64,000 nt of DNA, from contig JAHJTV010000079.1 in NCBI GenBank assembly GCA_018829445.1, positions 1 to 64,000 of the forward strand, given 5' to 3'. Below, one piece after another: positions 17,276-26,071 of the stretch. The notes beneath the pieces were generated by a model that searched no databases, had not been told where the DNA came from, and saw only the letters and a program-made list of their open reading frames with translations. Both the position numbers and the translations under genes were made by a program. How positions within the stretch are numbered: the first letter of the stretch is position 1; each line of letters begins with the position of its first letter. This DNA is from a bacterium. GTDB lineage: Bacteria > SAR324 > XYD2-FULL-50-16.

Positions 17276-18091
17276 CTATTTCTTCTTTGGTTTGCCCAAT
17301 TCGATGGAGCGGTTGAAGGCTGCTTCAAAACCACCGATGAGGATAGATTTCAGATTCTTGGAATCGAAATAATTGGTTGCTTCCAAGGTTGTTCCACCGG
17401 GAGAGGTGACCTTACGTCTTAATTCCTCGGGTGAATCTTCGGAGCGATCCATTAGAATGGAAGATCCCAGAATGGTCTGACTTGCCAGGAGGTCTGCCTG
17501 TTTCTCGGTAAAACCAAGTTTGATAGCACCTTCCTTGAGGGCTTCCGCCAGATAGAAAACATAGGCTGGGCCACTTCCGGAGATAGCGGTTGCGGCATCG
17601 ATCATGATCTCTTTTTCCACCCTGAAGGCCCGTCCCATGGTAGACAGTATCGATTGTGCGGTAACATAGGATTGATCCGAAACGCTGCTGTTCCCGCAAT
17701 ATACGGACATCCCCATCTGAATGGCACAAGGCGTATTAGGCATACATCGAATAATCTGCGCCCAGGTCAGCTTTTCTTCCAATACGGCAAGGGTGATTCC
17801 TGCCATGATGGAGATCACCAGGGTTTTCTCATCTGTTTTGGATGCTATTTCCGCCAATACGGATTCGGAATCCTGCGGTTTAACCGCAATCAATACCAGA
17901 TCCAGCATTCCCGATAAATCACCCACATTTTCCAGAATTCGGGTTCCGTTTTCAGAGAGACGTTTTGTATAGGGATTCTGATATTTTTCGACAATCGTTA
18001 ATTCTTCCGCAGCGCAGATTCCTTTTTGAATAATGGCATCTGCCAGAACAGACCCCATATTCCCGCAACCGACTAAAACAGGTTTTGCCAT
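17276..18091 (-). CDS. proC: Pyrroline-5-carboxylate reductase
   Basis: This 271-residue enzyme catalyses the last step of proline synthesis (P5C to proline with NAD(P)H). VGCGNMGS at residues 8-15 is the dinucleotide-binding turn; IRCMPNTPCAIQMGMSVY and the signature SGSGPAYVFYLAEAL with the later RRKVTSPGGTTLEA are the family's substrate and dimer motifs. The length is normal. proA, which supplies the precursor, is 37 kb away in the same window; proB is not seen. It is followed downstream by a 190-base spacer without a clear terminator, and separated from serC by a palindromic repeat. Confidence 0.96.
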   Translation of the reverse strand: MAKPVLVGCGNMGSVLADAIIQKGICAAEELTIVEKYQNPYTKRLSENGTRILENVGDLSGMLDLVLIAVKPQDSESVLAEIASKTDEKTLVISIMAGITLAVLEEKLTWAQIIRCMPNTPCAIQMGMSVYCGNSSVSDQSYVTAQSILSTMGRAFRVEKEIMIDAATAISGSGPAYVFYLAEALKEGAIKLGFTEKQADLLASQTILGSSILMDRSEDSPEELRRKVTSPGGTTLEATNYFDSKNLKSILIGGFEAAFNRSIELGKPKKK

Positions 18092-18248
18092 GTTAAGTTA
18101 TATTTTAGCTATTAGCTGACAGTATTCAGCTTAATTGGAAATAGGTAAATAATATAATGAATTGCCCCGCAGTAAGTTGCAAGGCATCTGCTATTATTCC
18201 GGGCTGGAACCGGTATCTATTATTATAAAAGAGTATCATCTGCCTGGA

Positions 18249-18289
18249 TCCCGGATCAAGTCCGGGATGACACCACGAAGCGAGCTTCG
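18249..18289. repeat. Dispersed palindromic repeat between serC and proC
   Basis: TCCCGGA (18249-18255) and TCCGGGA (18261-18267) form a perfect hairpin inside CTGGATCCCGGATCAAGT. A second hairpin, CGAAGC/GCTTCG (18276-18289), follows directly. The first matches the widespread GGATCCCGG..CAAGTCCGGGATGAC type of intergenic palindrome of proteobacteria. A degenerate copy lies at 19457. Confidence 0.6.
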
Positions 18290-18322
18290 GAAAAAAATAC
18301 TCGGAGAATTTGAACAACCCTA

Positions 18323-19414
18323 CTATCCGTTTGTTCGTTCAAATTCCTTCATGAAGGAAGCCAGTGCTTCGATTCCTTCCATGGGCATTGCATTGTAGAT
18401 TGAAGCCCGCGCTCCTCCGACAGAACGGTGACCTTTCAGAGCGGTCAAACCGGCATCGCCCGATCCCTTAAGGAATCTATTCAATAGCTCCGGAGACGGA
18501 AGGTTAAAAGTTACATTCATAATTGATCGATGATCTTTATGGGCATGACCGGTATAAAACCCGGATTCATCCAGTACCTGGTATAAATAGGCCGCCTTTT
18601 TCTCATTAATCTTTTCAATCGCCGCTACTCCTCCTTGTCCTTTTAACCATTTCAAAACCAGATTGATGACGTAAATCGCAAAGGTATTAGTGGTATTGGA
18701 AAGTGAATGTTTTTCATCATAGATCTTGTAATTCAAAAGTTCGGGTGTATTATCCGGTGCATATCCCAGAAGATCCTCACGAATAACAACCAATGCCATC
18801 CCTGATGGACCCAGATTCTTCTGCGCTCCGGCGAACAGGATTCCAAATTTGGAATAATCCATCTTCCTTGACAAAATCTCCGATGTTGCATCAACCACCA
18901 GCGGCAAATCGCCGGTATCGGGGAATTCATGCCAGCGGGTTCCGAAAAGCGTGTTGTTGCTGGTAATATAAACATAGGATGCATCCTGTTCCAGGTCTTC
19001 CTTTCTGAATTCGGGAATACGATCATAGTTTGTATCCGCACTTTTGGCAACGGTTACCACATTGCCATATTTTTTGGCTTCATTGGCAGCCATGCGCGCG
19101 AAGTTGCCGCTCTCATAATACAAGGCCTTCTTTGCAGGTTTTCGACCAATAATATTCATCGGAATAGCTGAAAACTGCATCTTGGCACCGCCATGTACAT
19201 ATAAAATCCGGTAGTTATCGGGCAGGGAAACAATCTCTTTGAACAACGCATCGGTTTCATACAGCATTTCATCAAACTCCTTAGAACGATGGCTGATCTC
19301 GATGATGGATGATCCCATATTTTTAAAATCGAGAAACTCTTCCTGGATTTGTTTAATAACAGGGGATGGCAGTTTGGCTGGCCCTGCACCAAAATTATAT
19401 ATGTTTTCTTTCAT
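18323..19414 (-). CDS. serC: Phosphoserine aminotransferase
   Basis: A 363-residue PLP enzyme converting 3-phosphohydroxypyruvate and glutamate to phosphoserine. It begins IYNFGAGPAKLPSPVI, as family members do, and has YVHGGAKMQFSAIPMN and the PLP-lysine block FAGAQKNLGPSGMALVV. The ending HRSVGGARASIYNAMP is the conserved substrate-binding stretch. serA, the preceding pathway step, lies upstream on the same strand after 174 bases containing a palindromic repeat; the two may share a transcript. No serB is seen. Confidence 0.96.
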   Translation of the reverse strand: MKENIYNFGAGPAKLPSPVIKQIQEEFLDFKNMGSSIIEISHRSKEFDEMLYETDALFKEIVSLPDNYRILYVHGGAKMQFSAIPMNIIGRKPAKKALYYESGNFARMAANEAKKYGNVVTVAKSADTNYDRIPEFRKEDLEQDASYVYITSNNTLFGTRWHEFPDTGDLPLVVDATSEILSRKMDYSKFGILFAGAQKNLGPSGMALVVIREDLLGYAPDNTPELLNYKIYDEKHSLSNTTNTFAIYVINLVLKWLKGQGGVAAIEKINEKKAAYLYQVLDESGFYTGHAHKDHRSIMNVTFNLPSPELLNRFLKGSGDAGLTALKGHRSVGGARASIYNAMPMEGIEALASFMKEFERTNG

Positions 19415-19456
19415 TATTTGGCTTATTGATTAGAAGTAACGTTGCAAAATCATTTA

Positions 19457-19529
19457 GGATTCCGGCTCAAGGCCTGAATGACACGCAGCTTTAAATAAGT
19501 ATCCGCGTGGGCACAAAAAACGAGCCCAC
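19457..19529. repeat. Degenerate palindromic repeats between serA and serC
   Basis: GGATTCCGGCTCAAGGCC, continuing to TGAATGACA (19457-19482), is a mutated copy of the GGAT.CCGG.TCAAG.CCGG.ATGACA palindrome seen near proC. It is followed by GTGGGC (19507-19512) and GCCCAC (19524-19529) around ACAAAAAACGA, a form of the common 'GTGGGCAC..AAAA..GCCCACCCTAC' intergenic repeat. Two unrelated repeat families therefore sit together in one spacer. Confidence 0.5.
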
Positions 19530-19588
19530 CCTACAACATCATTTAATATGGGATTGGAAAACCATAAAATATGTATAGATTAATAATC

Positions 19589-20761
19589 TTAGTGAGCTCT
19601 GACAGCATAAATATTTGGAATCATCCTAATGCTTTCAATCACATCTTCGGCAATGGGTTTATCGATATCCAGGATACTATAGGCTATTTCTCCTCTGCTC
19701 TTATTCAGCATATCAAGAACGTTGATATCGTTTTTAGCCAGTATCGCCAAAACCTGTCCCAGCATATTCGGAACATTTTTATTGGAGAATGTAATTCGAT
19801 ATTCACTGGATCGCTCCAGCACCAAGGAGGGAAAATTGACGGAGTTCACAATGTTTCCGTTTTCCAGAAAATCCATTAGCTGATCCGCCGCCATGGTGGC
19901 ACAATTTTCCTCGGCCTCCTTTGTACTGGCGCCGATGTGGGGCATTAAGATAATGTCTTCTCTTCCCATCAGTACCGGATGAGGAAAATCCGTAATGAAC
20001 CTGGATAAGATTCCTTCATCCAACGCTTTAACCACTGCATTCGGTTCAACTATATGCTCACGGGAGAAATTTAACAACCGTGCTCCCTTCTTTACGAACT
20101 GTAGCGACTCATCATTGATCATATACTTGGTGGATTCCAGCATGGGTAAGTGAAGAGTAATGAAATCCGATTTTGCCAGTAGGGTTGGCAGATCCTCAAT
20201 CCTCTGCACTTGATTGGACAGTCGCCAGGCGGATTCAACCGTAATGCTTGGATCATAACCGATTACCGTCATTCCCATACTCATGGCCATATCTGCCACT
20301 TTTGACCCAATTGCCCCTAAACCGACAATTCCCAGTGTATTGTTAATGATTTCACTTCCGGCAAAATTCTTCTTCTCCTTCTCAACTATTCTGATAACCT
20401 CTTTTGGATCATTGGTTTGAGTTGCCAGTTTATCCAGGAAGCGAATCCCGCGAATCACTCCCCTTGAAGCCAGCAACAGAGACAACATCACCAGTTCCTT
20501 AACCGAATTCGCATTAGCCCCGGGTGAATTGAAGACAGGAATCCCTTTTAAGGCGCAATCAGCCACACATATTTTGTCAACACCTGCTCCCGCCCTGGCA
20601 ATAGCCAAAAGGGAGGGGGGTAAGTCTTCCGGTTTAATTGGTGTGCTTCTGACCATGATGGCATCGGGAGATCCCACTTCATTTGCTATTTCGTATCTGT
20701 CCTTGGGGAATTTCTCCAATCCTTTTGGAGAGATCTGATTCACTGTCAATATTTTAAACAT
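19589..20761 (-). CDS. serA: D-3-phosphoglycerate dehydrogenase
   Basis: 390 residues. It oxidises 3-phosphoglycerate with NAD, the first step of serine synthesis. The NAD fold is marked by LGIVGLGAIGSKVADMAMSM. The active-site residues follow in order: ARAGAGVDKI, the Arg/Glu region NFSREHIVEPNAV, and the catalytic His in MPHIGASTKEAEE. Residues about 318-390 form an ACT domain (ITFSNKNVPNMLGQVLAILA), which usually binds serine for feedback inhibition. The short form lacks the ASB insert of the long enzymes. It lies upstream of serC on the same strand. Confidence 0.94.
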   Translation of the reverse strand: MFKILTVNQISPKGLEKFPKDRYEIANEVGSPDAIMVRSTPIKPEDLPPSLLAIARAGAGVDKICVADCALKGIPVFNSPGANANSVKELVMLSLLLASRGVIRGIRFLDKLATQTNDPKEVIRIVEKEKKNFAGSEIINNTLGIVGLGAIGSKVADMAMSMGMTVIGYDPSITVESAWRLSNQVQRIEDLPTLLAKSDFITLHLPMLESTKYMINDESLQFVKKGARLLNFSREHIVEPNAVVKALDEGILSRFITDFPHPVLMGREDIILMPHIGASTKEAEENCATMAADQLMDFLENGNIVNSVNFPSLVLERSSEYRITFSNKNVPNMLGQVLAILAKNDINVLDMLNKSRGEIAYSILDIDKPIAEDVIESIRMIPNIYAVRAH

Positions 20762-20937
20762 TACACTCCTAAGCGCATATCCGTTGGGAAAAAGAAAGAA
20801 ACCGTCTTTGAATCTCTTTTGATGTTAATATGTTATAGGTTAAGATAGAAGTACAATATCGAAATCACACTTATTTAGTCATCCAAAAATCCAATCTGCT
20901 TTTGACGAAGTCAATGCTTGTAGTCAAAAAACACATG

Positions 20938-22539
20938 TTATACCGGTATATGATCGGAATTCTGATAAAACTCCATTCCCTCGAATTTCTTCTTTGCATA
21001 GTCCAGATCCCATGTTGAATTGCAGAGGAAGATCTTCTTGTCTTTAACATCGTGTGCGATTTGTGCAATATAGCGCTCCTCAAATTTTTTAAGCACCTGT
21101 TCATTATCGCTGTGATACCAGCGGGCGCAGGTGTATGGCACCGACTCAAAAACGCCTTCAACGTTGTATTCGTGTAGAAGTCTGAACTTTATTACTTCAA
21201 ACTGAAGGACGCCCACCACTCCAAGAATGTGGGCATTACTGGCAACGGCTTTAAATACCTGGGTCGCTCCCTCCTCTGTCAGTTGAACCAGTCCTTTTTC
21301 CAACTGTTTCCCTTTTAACGGATCTGCCAGACGAACCTTCATAAAGTTCTCGGGAGAGAAATTGGGAATTCCTGTAAAATTTAGCTCTTCACCCTGACTG
21401 AAACTGTCTCCAATTTTAAACAGCCCCGGATCATACAAACCCAGAATATCTCCTGCAAACCCTTCGTCCAACATCTCACGCTCTTTTGCCATAAAGGTTA
21501 CGGTGCTGTTCAATTTGATCATTCGCTGCAATCTGCAATGGTACAATTTCATCCCCCGCGTGAATTTACCCGAACAGATTCTCATAAATGCGATTCTATC
21601 CCGATGAGAGGAATCCATATTTGCCTGAATTTTAAAGATGAATCCTGTTAATTTTGATTCATCCGGTTTAACAACCCTCTCAACAGCCGGTCTCGGTCTT
21701 GGTGATGGTGAGTATTCCAGGAAATTGTGAAGAAATTCAAACACACCAAAATTTCTAAGGGCTGATCCAAAAAATACCGGAGTGATACTTCCATCCAAAT
21801 ATCCCTCTTTAGTGAAAGGTGTTCCGGCGCCCTCAAGCAGTTCCATATCTTCACGCAGTTGGTTTGCATGAAAAGGGGTCACAATTTCATCCAGTAGGGG
21901 ATCATCAAGACCTTTCAAGGCTACTGGCTCCAATTTCCGTTGGTCTTCGCCGGCATGGAAAATGCGAACACTGTTGGAACGGATATCATATATCCCTTTA
22001 AAATCCCTACCCATTCCAATCGGCCAGGTTTGAGGACAGCATTGAATCTTAAGAACGTTTTCAACTTCATCCAACAATTCAAAGGGATTATTGCATTCAC
22101 GATCAAATTTATTCATGAAGGTCATAACCGGTGTATTACGCATCCTGCAGACTTCCAGCAGCTTTTTCGTTTGAGCCTCCACTCCCTTGGCCCCGTCGAT
22201 CAGCATCAACGCGCTGTCAACTGCTGTCAAAACACGGTAAGTATCCTCTGAAAAATCCTGGTGACCGGGCGTATCCAGCAGATTGATCTCATAATCGTTA
22301 TAAGAGAATTTCATAACAGAGGATGTCACGCTGATTCCCCTTTGTTTTTCGATTTCCATCCAGTCGGATGTTGCATACTTCTTCGATTTACGAGCCTTAA
22401 CCGTCCCGGCCATCTGAATCGCGCCTCCAAACAGGAGCACCTTTTCTGTGATGGTTGTTTTTCCGGCATCGGGATGGCTGATAATGGCAAAAGTACGTCT
22501 ACGCTGCACCTGCTGAACAATTTCTGATTCTAAAGACAT
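20938..22539 (-). CDS. prfC: Peptide chain release factor 3
   Basis: A 533-residue translational GTPase that removes RF1/RF2 from the ribosome after termination. The G motifs are all visible: ISHPDAGKTTITEK (P-loop), EKQRGISVTSS, LLDTPGHQDFSEDTYR and MNKFDRE. The ATSDWMEIEKQRG spacing and the lack of EF-G domain IV distinguish it from EF-G; length is normal for RF3. It lies 206 bases downstream of ubiX on the same strand; no gene is seen in that gap. Confidence 0.96.
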   Translation of the reverse strand: MSLESEIVQQVQRRRTFAIISHPDAGKTTITEKVLLFGGAIQMAGTVKARKSKKYATSDWMEIEKQRGISVTSSVMKFSYNDYEINLLDTPGHQDFSEDTYRVLTAVDSALMLIDGAKGVEAQTKKLLEVCRMRNTPVMTFMNKFDRECNNPFELLDEVENVLKIQCCPQTWPIGMGRDFKGIYDIRSNSVRIFHAGEDQRKLEPVALKGLDDPLLDEIVTPFHANQLREDMELLEGAGTPFTKEGYLDGSITPVFFGSALRNFGVFEFLHNFLEYSPSPRPRPAVERVVKPDESKLTGFIFKIQANMDSSHRDRIAFMRICSGKFTRGMKLYHCRLQRMIKLNSTVTFMAKEREMLDEGFAGDILGLYDPGLFKIGDSFSQGEELNFTGIPNFSPENFMKVRLADPLKGKQLEKGLVQLTEEGATQVFKAVASNAHILGVVGVLQFEVIKFRLLHEYNVEGVFESVPYTCARWYHSDNEQVLKKFEERYIAQIAHDVKDKKIFLCNSTWDLDYAKKKFEGMEFYQNSDHIPV

Positions 22540-22745
22540 GAATTGCTTGAATGATGGAGGTTTTTTCGTGAAGCCCTCAAGAGTTTTTTTTAGGCTTCTA
22601 CAGTCTGAACATATACTGAAATGATAGTAAAAACGAGTCTACTCCCTTGTGACAAAACCCAAAATGAGCTAGCTCATGCCAGGGATTGATTCCTCTTATT
22701 TTTAGATCAAAATCGGAATTTAAGGTGAAATGATTGGAATCAGGC

Positions 22746-23315
22746 TCAACCTTCAGACCACCTTTTATAAAGAGAATGTTTGATATCAAACTGATCAAGA
22801 ACCTTACCCACGGTTTGATCGATGATATCGGAAAGGGTTTGAGGGGAGTGATAAAATGCAGGGAAAGGAGGTAAAACCATGCCACCGTAATCAACCAAGC
22901 GAAGCAATAATTCCAGGTGTCCCTTGTGAAGAGGGGTTTCCCTGGGACAGATGATGAGCTTTCTTTTCTCTTTCAGAGTTACATCGGCCGCTCGCGTCAG
23001 AAGGTTATCATTATAACTATTTACAATCCCTGAAAGGCTTTTCATTGAACAGGGAATGATAACCATGCCGCTGTTCAAAAAAGAACCGCTGGCTATGGAT
23101 GCGGAAATATCAGCAGGGTCATAATAAAAATCGGCGAAATTTCTTACTGTATCGATAGAATATTCGGTTTCAAATTTAATGGTTTTTTCAGCTGCTGTGG
23201 ATATGATGGCGTGAGTTTCAACGGATTTGACATCTTTGAGAACTTCCAGCATGCGGATGCCATAAATGGCACCCGATGCCCCTGAAATTGCTATGATCAA
23301 CTTTTTGGTTTGCAT
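22746..23315 (-). CDS. ubiX: Flavin prenyltransferase
   Basis: 189 residues of the UbiX/Pad1 family, which joins dimethylallyl phosphate to reduced FMN to make the prenyl-FMN cofactor of UbiD decarboxylases. IAISGASGAIYGIRML at the N-terminus is the FMN site, IPCSMKSLSGIVN contains the conserved Cys-Ser-x-Lys stretch, and CPRETPLHKGHLELLLRL binds the prenyl phosphate. The gene starts two bases after the stop of the FliF/FliG-like gene, so it is last in that operon, which is an unexpected neighbourhood for this enzyme. No ubiD is present in the window. Confidence 0.94.
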   Translation of the reverse strand: MQTKKLIIAISGASGAIYGIRMLEVLKDVKSVETHAIISTAAEKTIKFETEYSIDTVRNFADFYYDPADISASIASGSFLNSGMVIIPCSMKSLSGIVNSYNDNLLTRAADVTLKEKRKLIICPRETPLHKGHLELLLRLVDYGGMVLPPFPAFYHSPQTLSDIIDQTVGKVLDQFDIKHSLYKRWSEG

Positions 23316-23317
23316 TC

Positions 23318-25144
23318 TTATGCGCTTTTTGCCTGAGGTTGGGGCTTTTTGGATGTTGCTTTTTCCCAGGCAGCCTGGATTTTTCTCAGATCAATCTTGT
23401 TCTCCCTTGACATCTTTTGCATGGCTCTGATGATCAGCTTTTGCTTTTCATGAACCAAGTCAACAGTCGGCCTTTGAGATTTGAGAGAGGAAACCAATGT
23501 TCTTCTGTTTTTCTCGGGAAAGCACATGATCACTTTTTCCTGCAGCTGCTTTGGTGAACCAACAAGGGAAATAATCACATCCTCCGGAGGCAGCCTTCTA
23601 ACGACTTCAGTCAGCACCTCTTTAGGTACTACAGGAATGGAATCAAACAGGAAGAAGCGACTTTCCACTTTTTCACTTAAGCTTCGATCCGATACCCTGA
23701 GGTTGTTGATCATATCCTTTCTGACGTTGGCGCCTGATTCACTAATCAAATCAACCACCATGTCTACCCCGTCAAATCCAACCGTGCTGTCTCCCGGCAG
23801 ATCTTTTGCTTTATCAGCAAGATTATAGGCGACTTTTTCCGCCAGTTCTAATGGCAGATCAATCATATTTCCAAGCTGTTGAATCACTTTACCCCGTTGT
23901 TCTTTTGGGATCTTTTCAACGATTGCGGCTGAGTTAACACTGGTCAGCTGGCTTAATACAATGGCTTTAATTTTTACCGGTTCATCCTTTATCAAAAAAG
24001 CAATTTGCCCGGTTGACAAGTCTTTGAGGAAAGAGAACGGATCAAAACCGGTTTCTTCCGGTGAGGTCAATTTTTTTGTGAACAGGATTTTCTTAATCTC
24101 GTGCAGAATCAGATTATCTTGTTCCGGATTTTCTTTGATATCCTCAGCCATTTTTTCCATCTCTAGATATTTCTCATCACCCATCACGCCGGCAAAAAGC
24201 TTACGTGCAGGCGAAGGTCCCAGGATGCTAACGAAGCGGGTCATTTTTTCCACGCCCTGTTTATCCTTGGAGAAATCCTCATATAACTGTTCACACCAAT
24301 CTTTTCTTCCCAGCAGCTTGGTTATGACATCTTCCAAAAACTTTTCATTTTTATCTTTCAGAATCGATTGTTTGATCAATGTTTCCTGTTGAGCCAGGCG
24401 TTGCTCTTTTTCTCTCTCAACCTCTTGGAGGCGTTCCTGAGTATCCGGTTCTTTCTCGAACATATGTCCATCTTCAATGGCCTCTTCCAGGGCAATCAGA
24501 TTCTGACGCATTCTTGTCAGTCTCCAGATCAGAAACAGAACAATCAAACCGAATAAGAGAGCCAGACCCACATATATCCATTCACTGCGAGTCAATCCAT
24601 AATACTCCTTCTCCTTCGTCATCTCCCCGATTTTTTTCGCTGCAGCTACTTCTTCCTCCTCTTTTTGATCTTTCAGCGATTTTGGCAGAATGGGGATAAA
24701 ATTGAAGACATCACCCCGTGCCGGGTTCAGATCGCTAATAATCGGAATCGTTTCGCGTATGAAGGTATCGATCGAAGCAGACAACTCTTTATGCATCACC
24801 AGGTCAACTCTCATTTTTTGAATTTCCCAGTATTGATTTCCTACAATATCCGTGATTCTGGTCGAAGCAACTTCCGATTCAAATTCAAAACCGGGCAAAA
24901 CCTCACCTGTTGTCTCTACTTTACCTCCCGGAGATTGAGCCGAAATCGCATCCACTTTTTTGGTCCCAGTCAATCTTACCTTTATCACATAATCCTTTTT
25001 CTCAAGGTAAGGATTGAGACTCTTACGAATCGCTTCTTCAATCTCATGTTCTTTCAGAGCCAGAGAATATATTTTGTCCTGTGCATTTAGTCGGGGTATC
25101 AATAGAATCAGGATAAATGCCGGAATCAGTAGATGTTTTTTCAT
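23318..25144 (-). CDS. Natural fusion of a FliF-like periplasmic domain, one membrane helix and FliG-like domains
   Basis: 608 residues. A signal peptide (1-21, ending LNAQ) leads to a periplasmic domain (about 25-155) with LPGF at 83-86 and a closing LNPARGDVFNFIPI, like the end of the FliF ring-building domain ('ARGD.V.V'). One membrane helix (about 189-207, IYVGLALLFGLIVLFLIW) is followed by a charged coiled coil (212-270). Residues 366-445 align with FliG middle (DPFSFLKDLSTGQIAFLIKD, AAIVEKIPKEQRGKV), and 456-575 with FliG C-terminal (GFDGVDMVVDLISE, EKVESRFFLFDSIPVV, DVIISLVGSPKQLQEKVI). The usual torque-helix pattern DDR..QR is PKE..TE here. The start overlaps the previous stop (ATGA). 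Likely the rotor-side partner of the MotAB pair in this operon. Confidence 0.8.
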   Translation of the reverse strand: MKKHLLIPAFILILLIPRLNAQDKIYSLALKEHEIEEAIRKSLNPYLEKKDYVIKVRLTGTKKVDAISAQSPGGKVETTGEVLPGFEFESEVASTRITDIVGNQYWEIQKMRVDLVMHKELSASIDTFIRETIPIISDLNPARGDVFNFIPILPKSLKDQKEEEEVAAAKKIGEMTKEKEYYGLTRSEWIYVGLALLFGLIVLFLIWRLTRMRQNLIALEEAIEDGHMFEKEPDTQERLQEVEREKEQRLAQQETLIKQSILKDKNEKFLEDVITKLLGRKDWCEQLYEDFSKDKQGVEKMTRFVSILGPSPARKLFAGVMGDEKYLEMEKMAEDIKENPEQDNLILHEIKKILFTKKLTSPEETGFDPFSFLKDLSTGQIAFLIKDEPVKIKAIVLSQLTSVNSAAIVEKIPKEQRGKVIQQLGNMIDLPLELAEKVAYNLADKAKDLPGDSTVGFDGVDMVVDLISESGANVRKDMINNLRVSDRSLSEKVESRFFLFDSIPVVPKEVLTEVVRRLPPEDVIISLVGSPKQLQEKVIMCFPEKNRRTLVSSLKSQRPTVDLVHEKQKLIIRAMQKMSRENKIDLRKIQAAWEKATSKKPQPQAKSA

Positions 25145-26061
25145 AGTTCACGTTTTGCTTTTTCGATGTATCGACCGAGTTTGGTATTATCGGGATCCAA
25201 AGCGAGTGCTTTTTCCCAGTTATTCAAGGCCAGGTTGTACCATTTCAACCTATAGTAGATTGAACCCAGCATCTCATAACTTTTTGAAGCATAGGGATTA
25301 ATATTTATTGCTTCAATGACCTCATTGAGAGCAGTATTTAAATCATTATTATAATAAGCTTTTTTAGATGAAATCAAGTGTTTGGAACTCTCAGCTTCCT
25401 GTCTGGGATCTATGGGCCCGGTGGGTTGCTCAAGCTCTGGAAACAGTCTGGCCAATCGATCCTTTTTCTCTTTACGATCTTCATCCAACTTTTTAACAAG
25501 CTCGTCAACTTTCTCTTTTTGCTTCTCCTTGGAGTCTTCCCTCTTTTTTTCCTCTTGATCAACTATTTCAATGCCTGGCTGCTCTTTTTTCAATTCTTCA
25601 TCTATAACCAGAAAACTCAAGGTATCTCTTCCACCGATGTCAATGTTTTCATTCTCTTTAATGAGTTTTGCGATACTCATTTCAATGGCTTCCGGCTGTT
25701 TTGTTCTGGTGATGATAGTCAGGGTACTGTAGCGAATGTATTTATCTATATATCCTGCAATGTCGTTGGGATCGTTGGTAATGGTTATTCTGGTTCCGAA
25801 TCCCGGCAGTTTCAACTGACTGATCTTGGATTTTTGAGAGACGATTGGATCATGCAACAGAACATATTTGATATTGACTGCCAACCCGAGATATTCCTCC
25901 TTGAGAACTTCCATTAGCACAGGCTTAAGTCTTTGTTTTAATAAATACTCATCCCTGCGATTCTCCACGGAGCTAGGTTCGGTATCCCTGGCAAACACAA
26001 AATTTGTTGTTGATAACGCCAAAAGAATGGCCAATCCCAGTGTTAGCAATCTGATCTTCAT
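25141..26061 (-). CDS. Exported FliF-like domain and TPR protein
   Basis: 306 residues from the ATG at 26061 (AAAGG seven bases before); an upstream TTG at 26079 is less likely. Signal peptide about 1-25 ending VFARD. Residues 35-155 are a copy of the domain shared by three neighbours: LKLPGFGTRITI (LPGF 85-88) and IDIGGRDTLSFLVID in the place of the ERGD motif. A highly charged helix follows (about 158-205, KEKQKEKVDELVKKLDEDRK), then TPR-like helices (230-296, SYEMLGSIYYRLKWYNLALN). Probably periplasmic. It sits between two proteins with the same domain, with a 4-base overlap downstream, so the three likely form one assembly. Confidence 0.72.
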   Translation of the reverse strand: MKIRLLTLGLAILLALSTTNFVFARDTEPSSVENRRDEYLLKQRLKPVLMEVLKEEYLGLAVNIKYVLLHDPIVSQKSKISQLKLPGFGTRITITNDPNDIAGYIDKYIRYSTLTIITRTKQPEAIEMSIAKLIKENENIDIGGRDTLSFLVIDEELKKEQPGIEIVDQEEKKREDSKEKQKEKVDELVKKLDEDRKEKKDRLARLFPELEQPTGPIDPRQEAESSKHLISSKKAYYNNDLNTALNEVIEAININPYASKSYEMLGSIYYRLKWYNLALNNWEKALALDPDNTKLGRYIEKAKREL

Positions 26062-26071
26062 TGGTAAACCT

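Noticed and set aside
17125-17334. 69-codon minus-strand frame downstream of proC
   Set aside because: It overlaps the end of proC in another frame and has no domain or start signal.
18126-18317. 63-codon frame across the palindromic repeat
   Set aside because: It is a translation of the repeat itself and lies between two real genes without a start signal.
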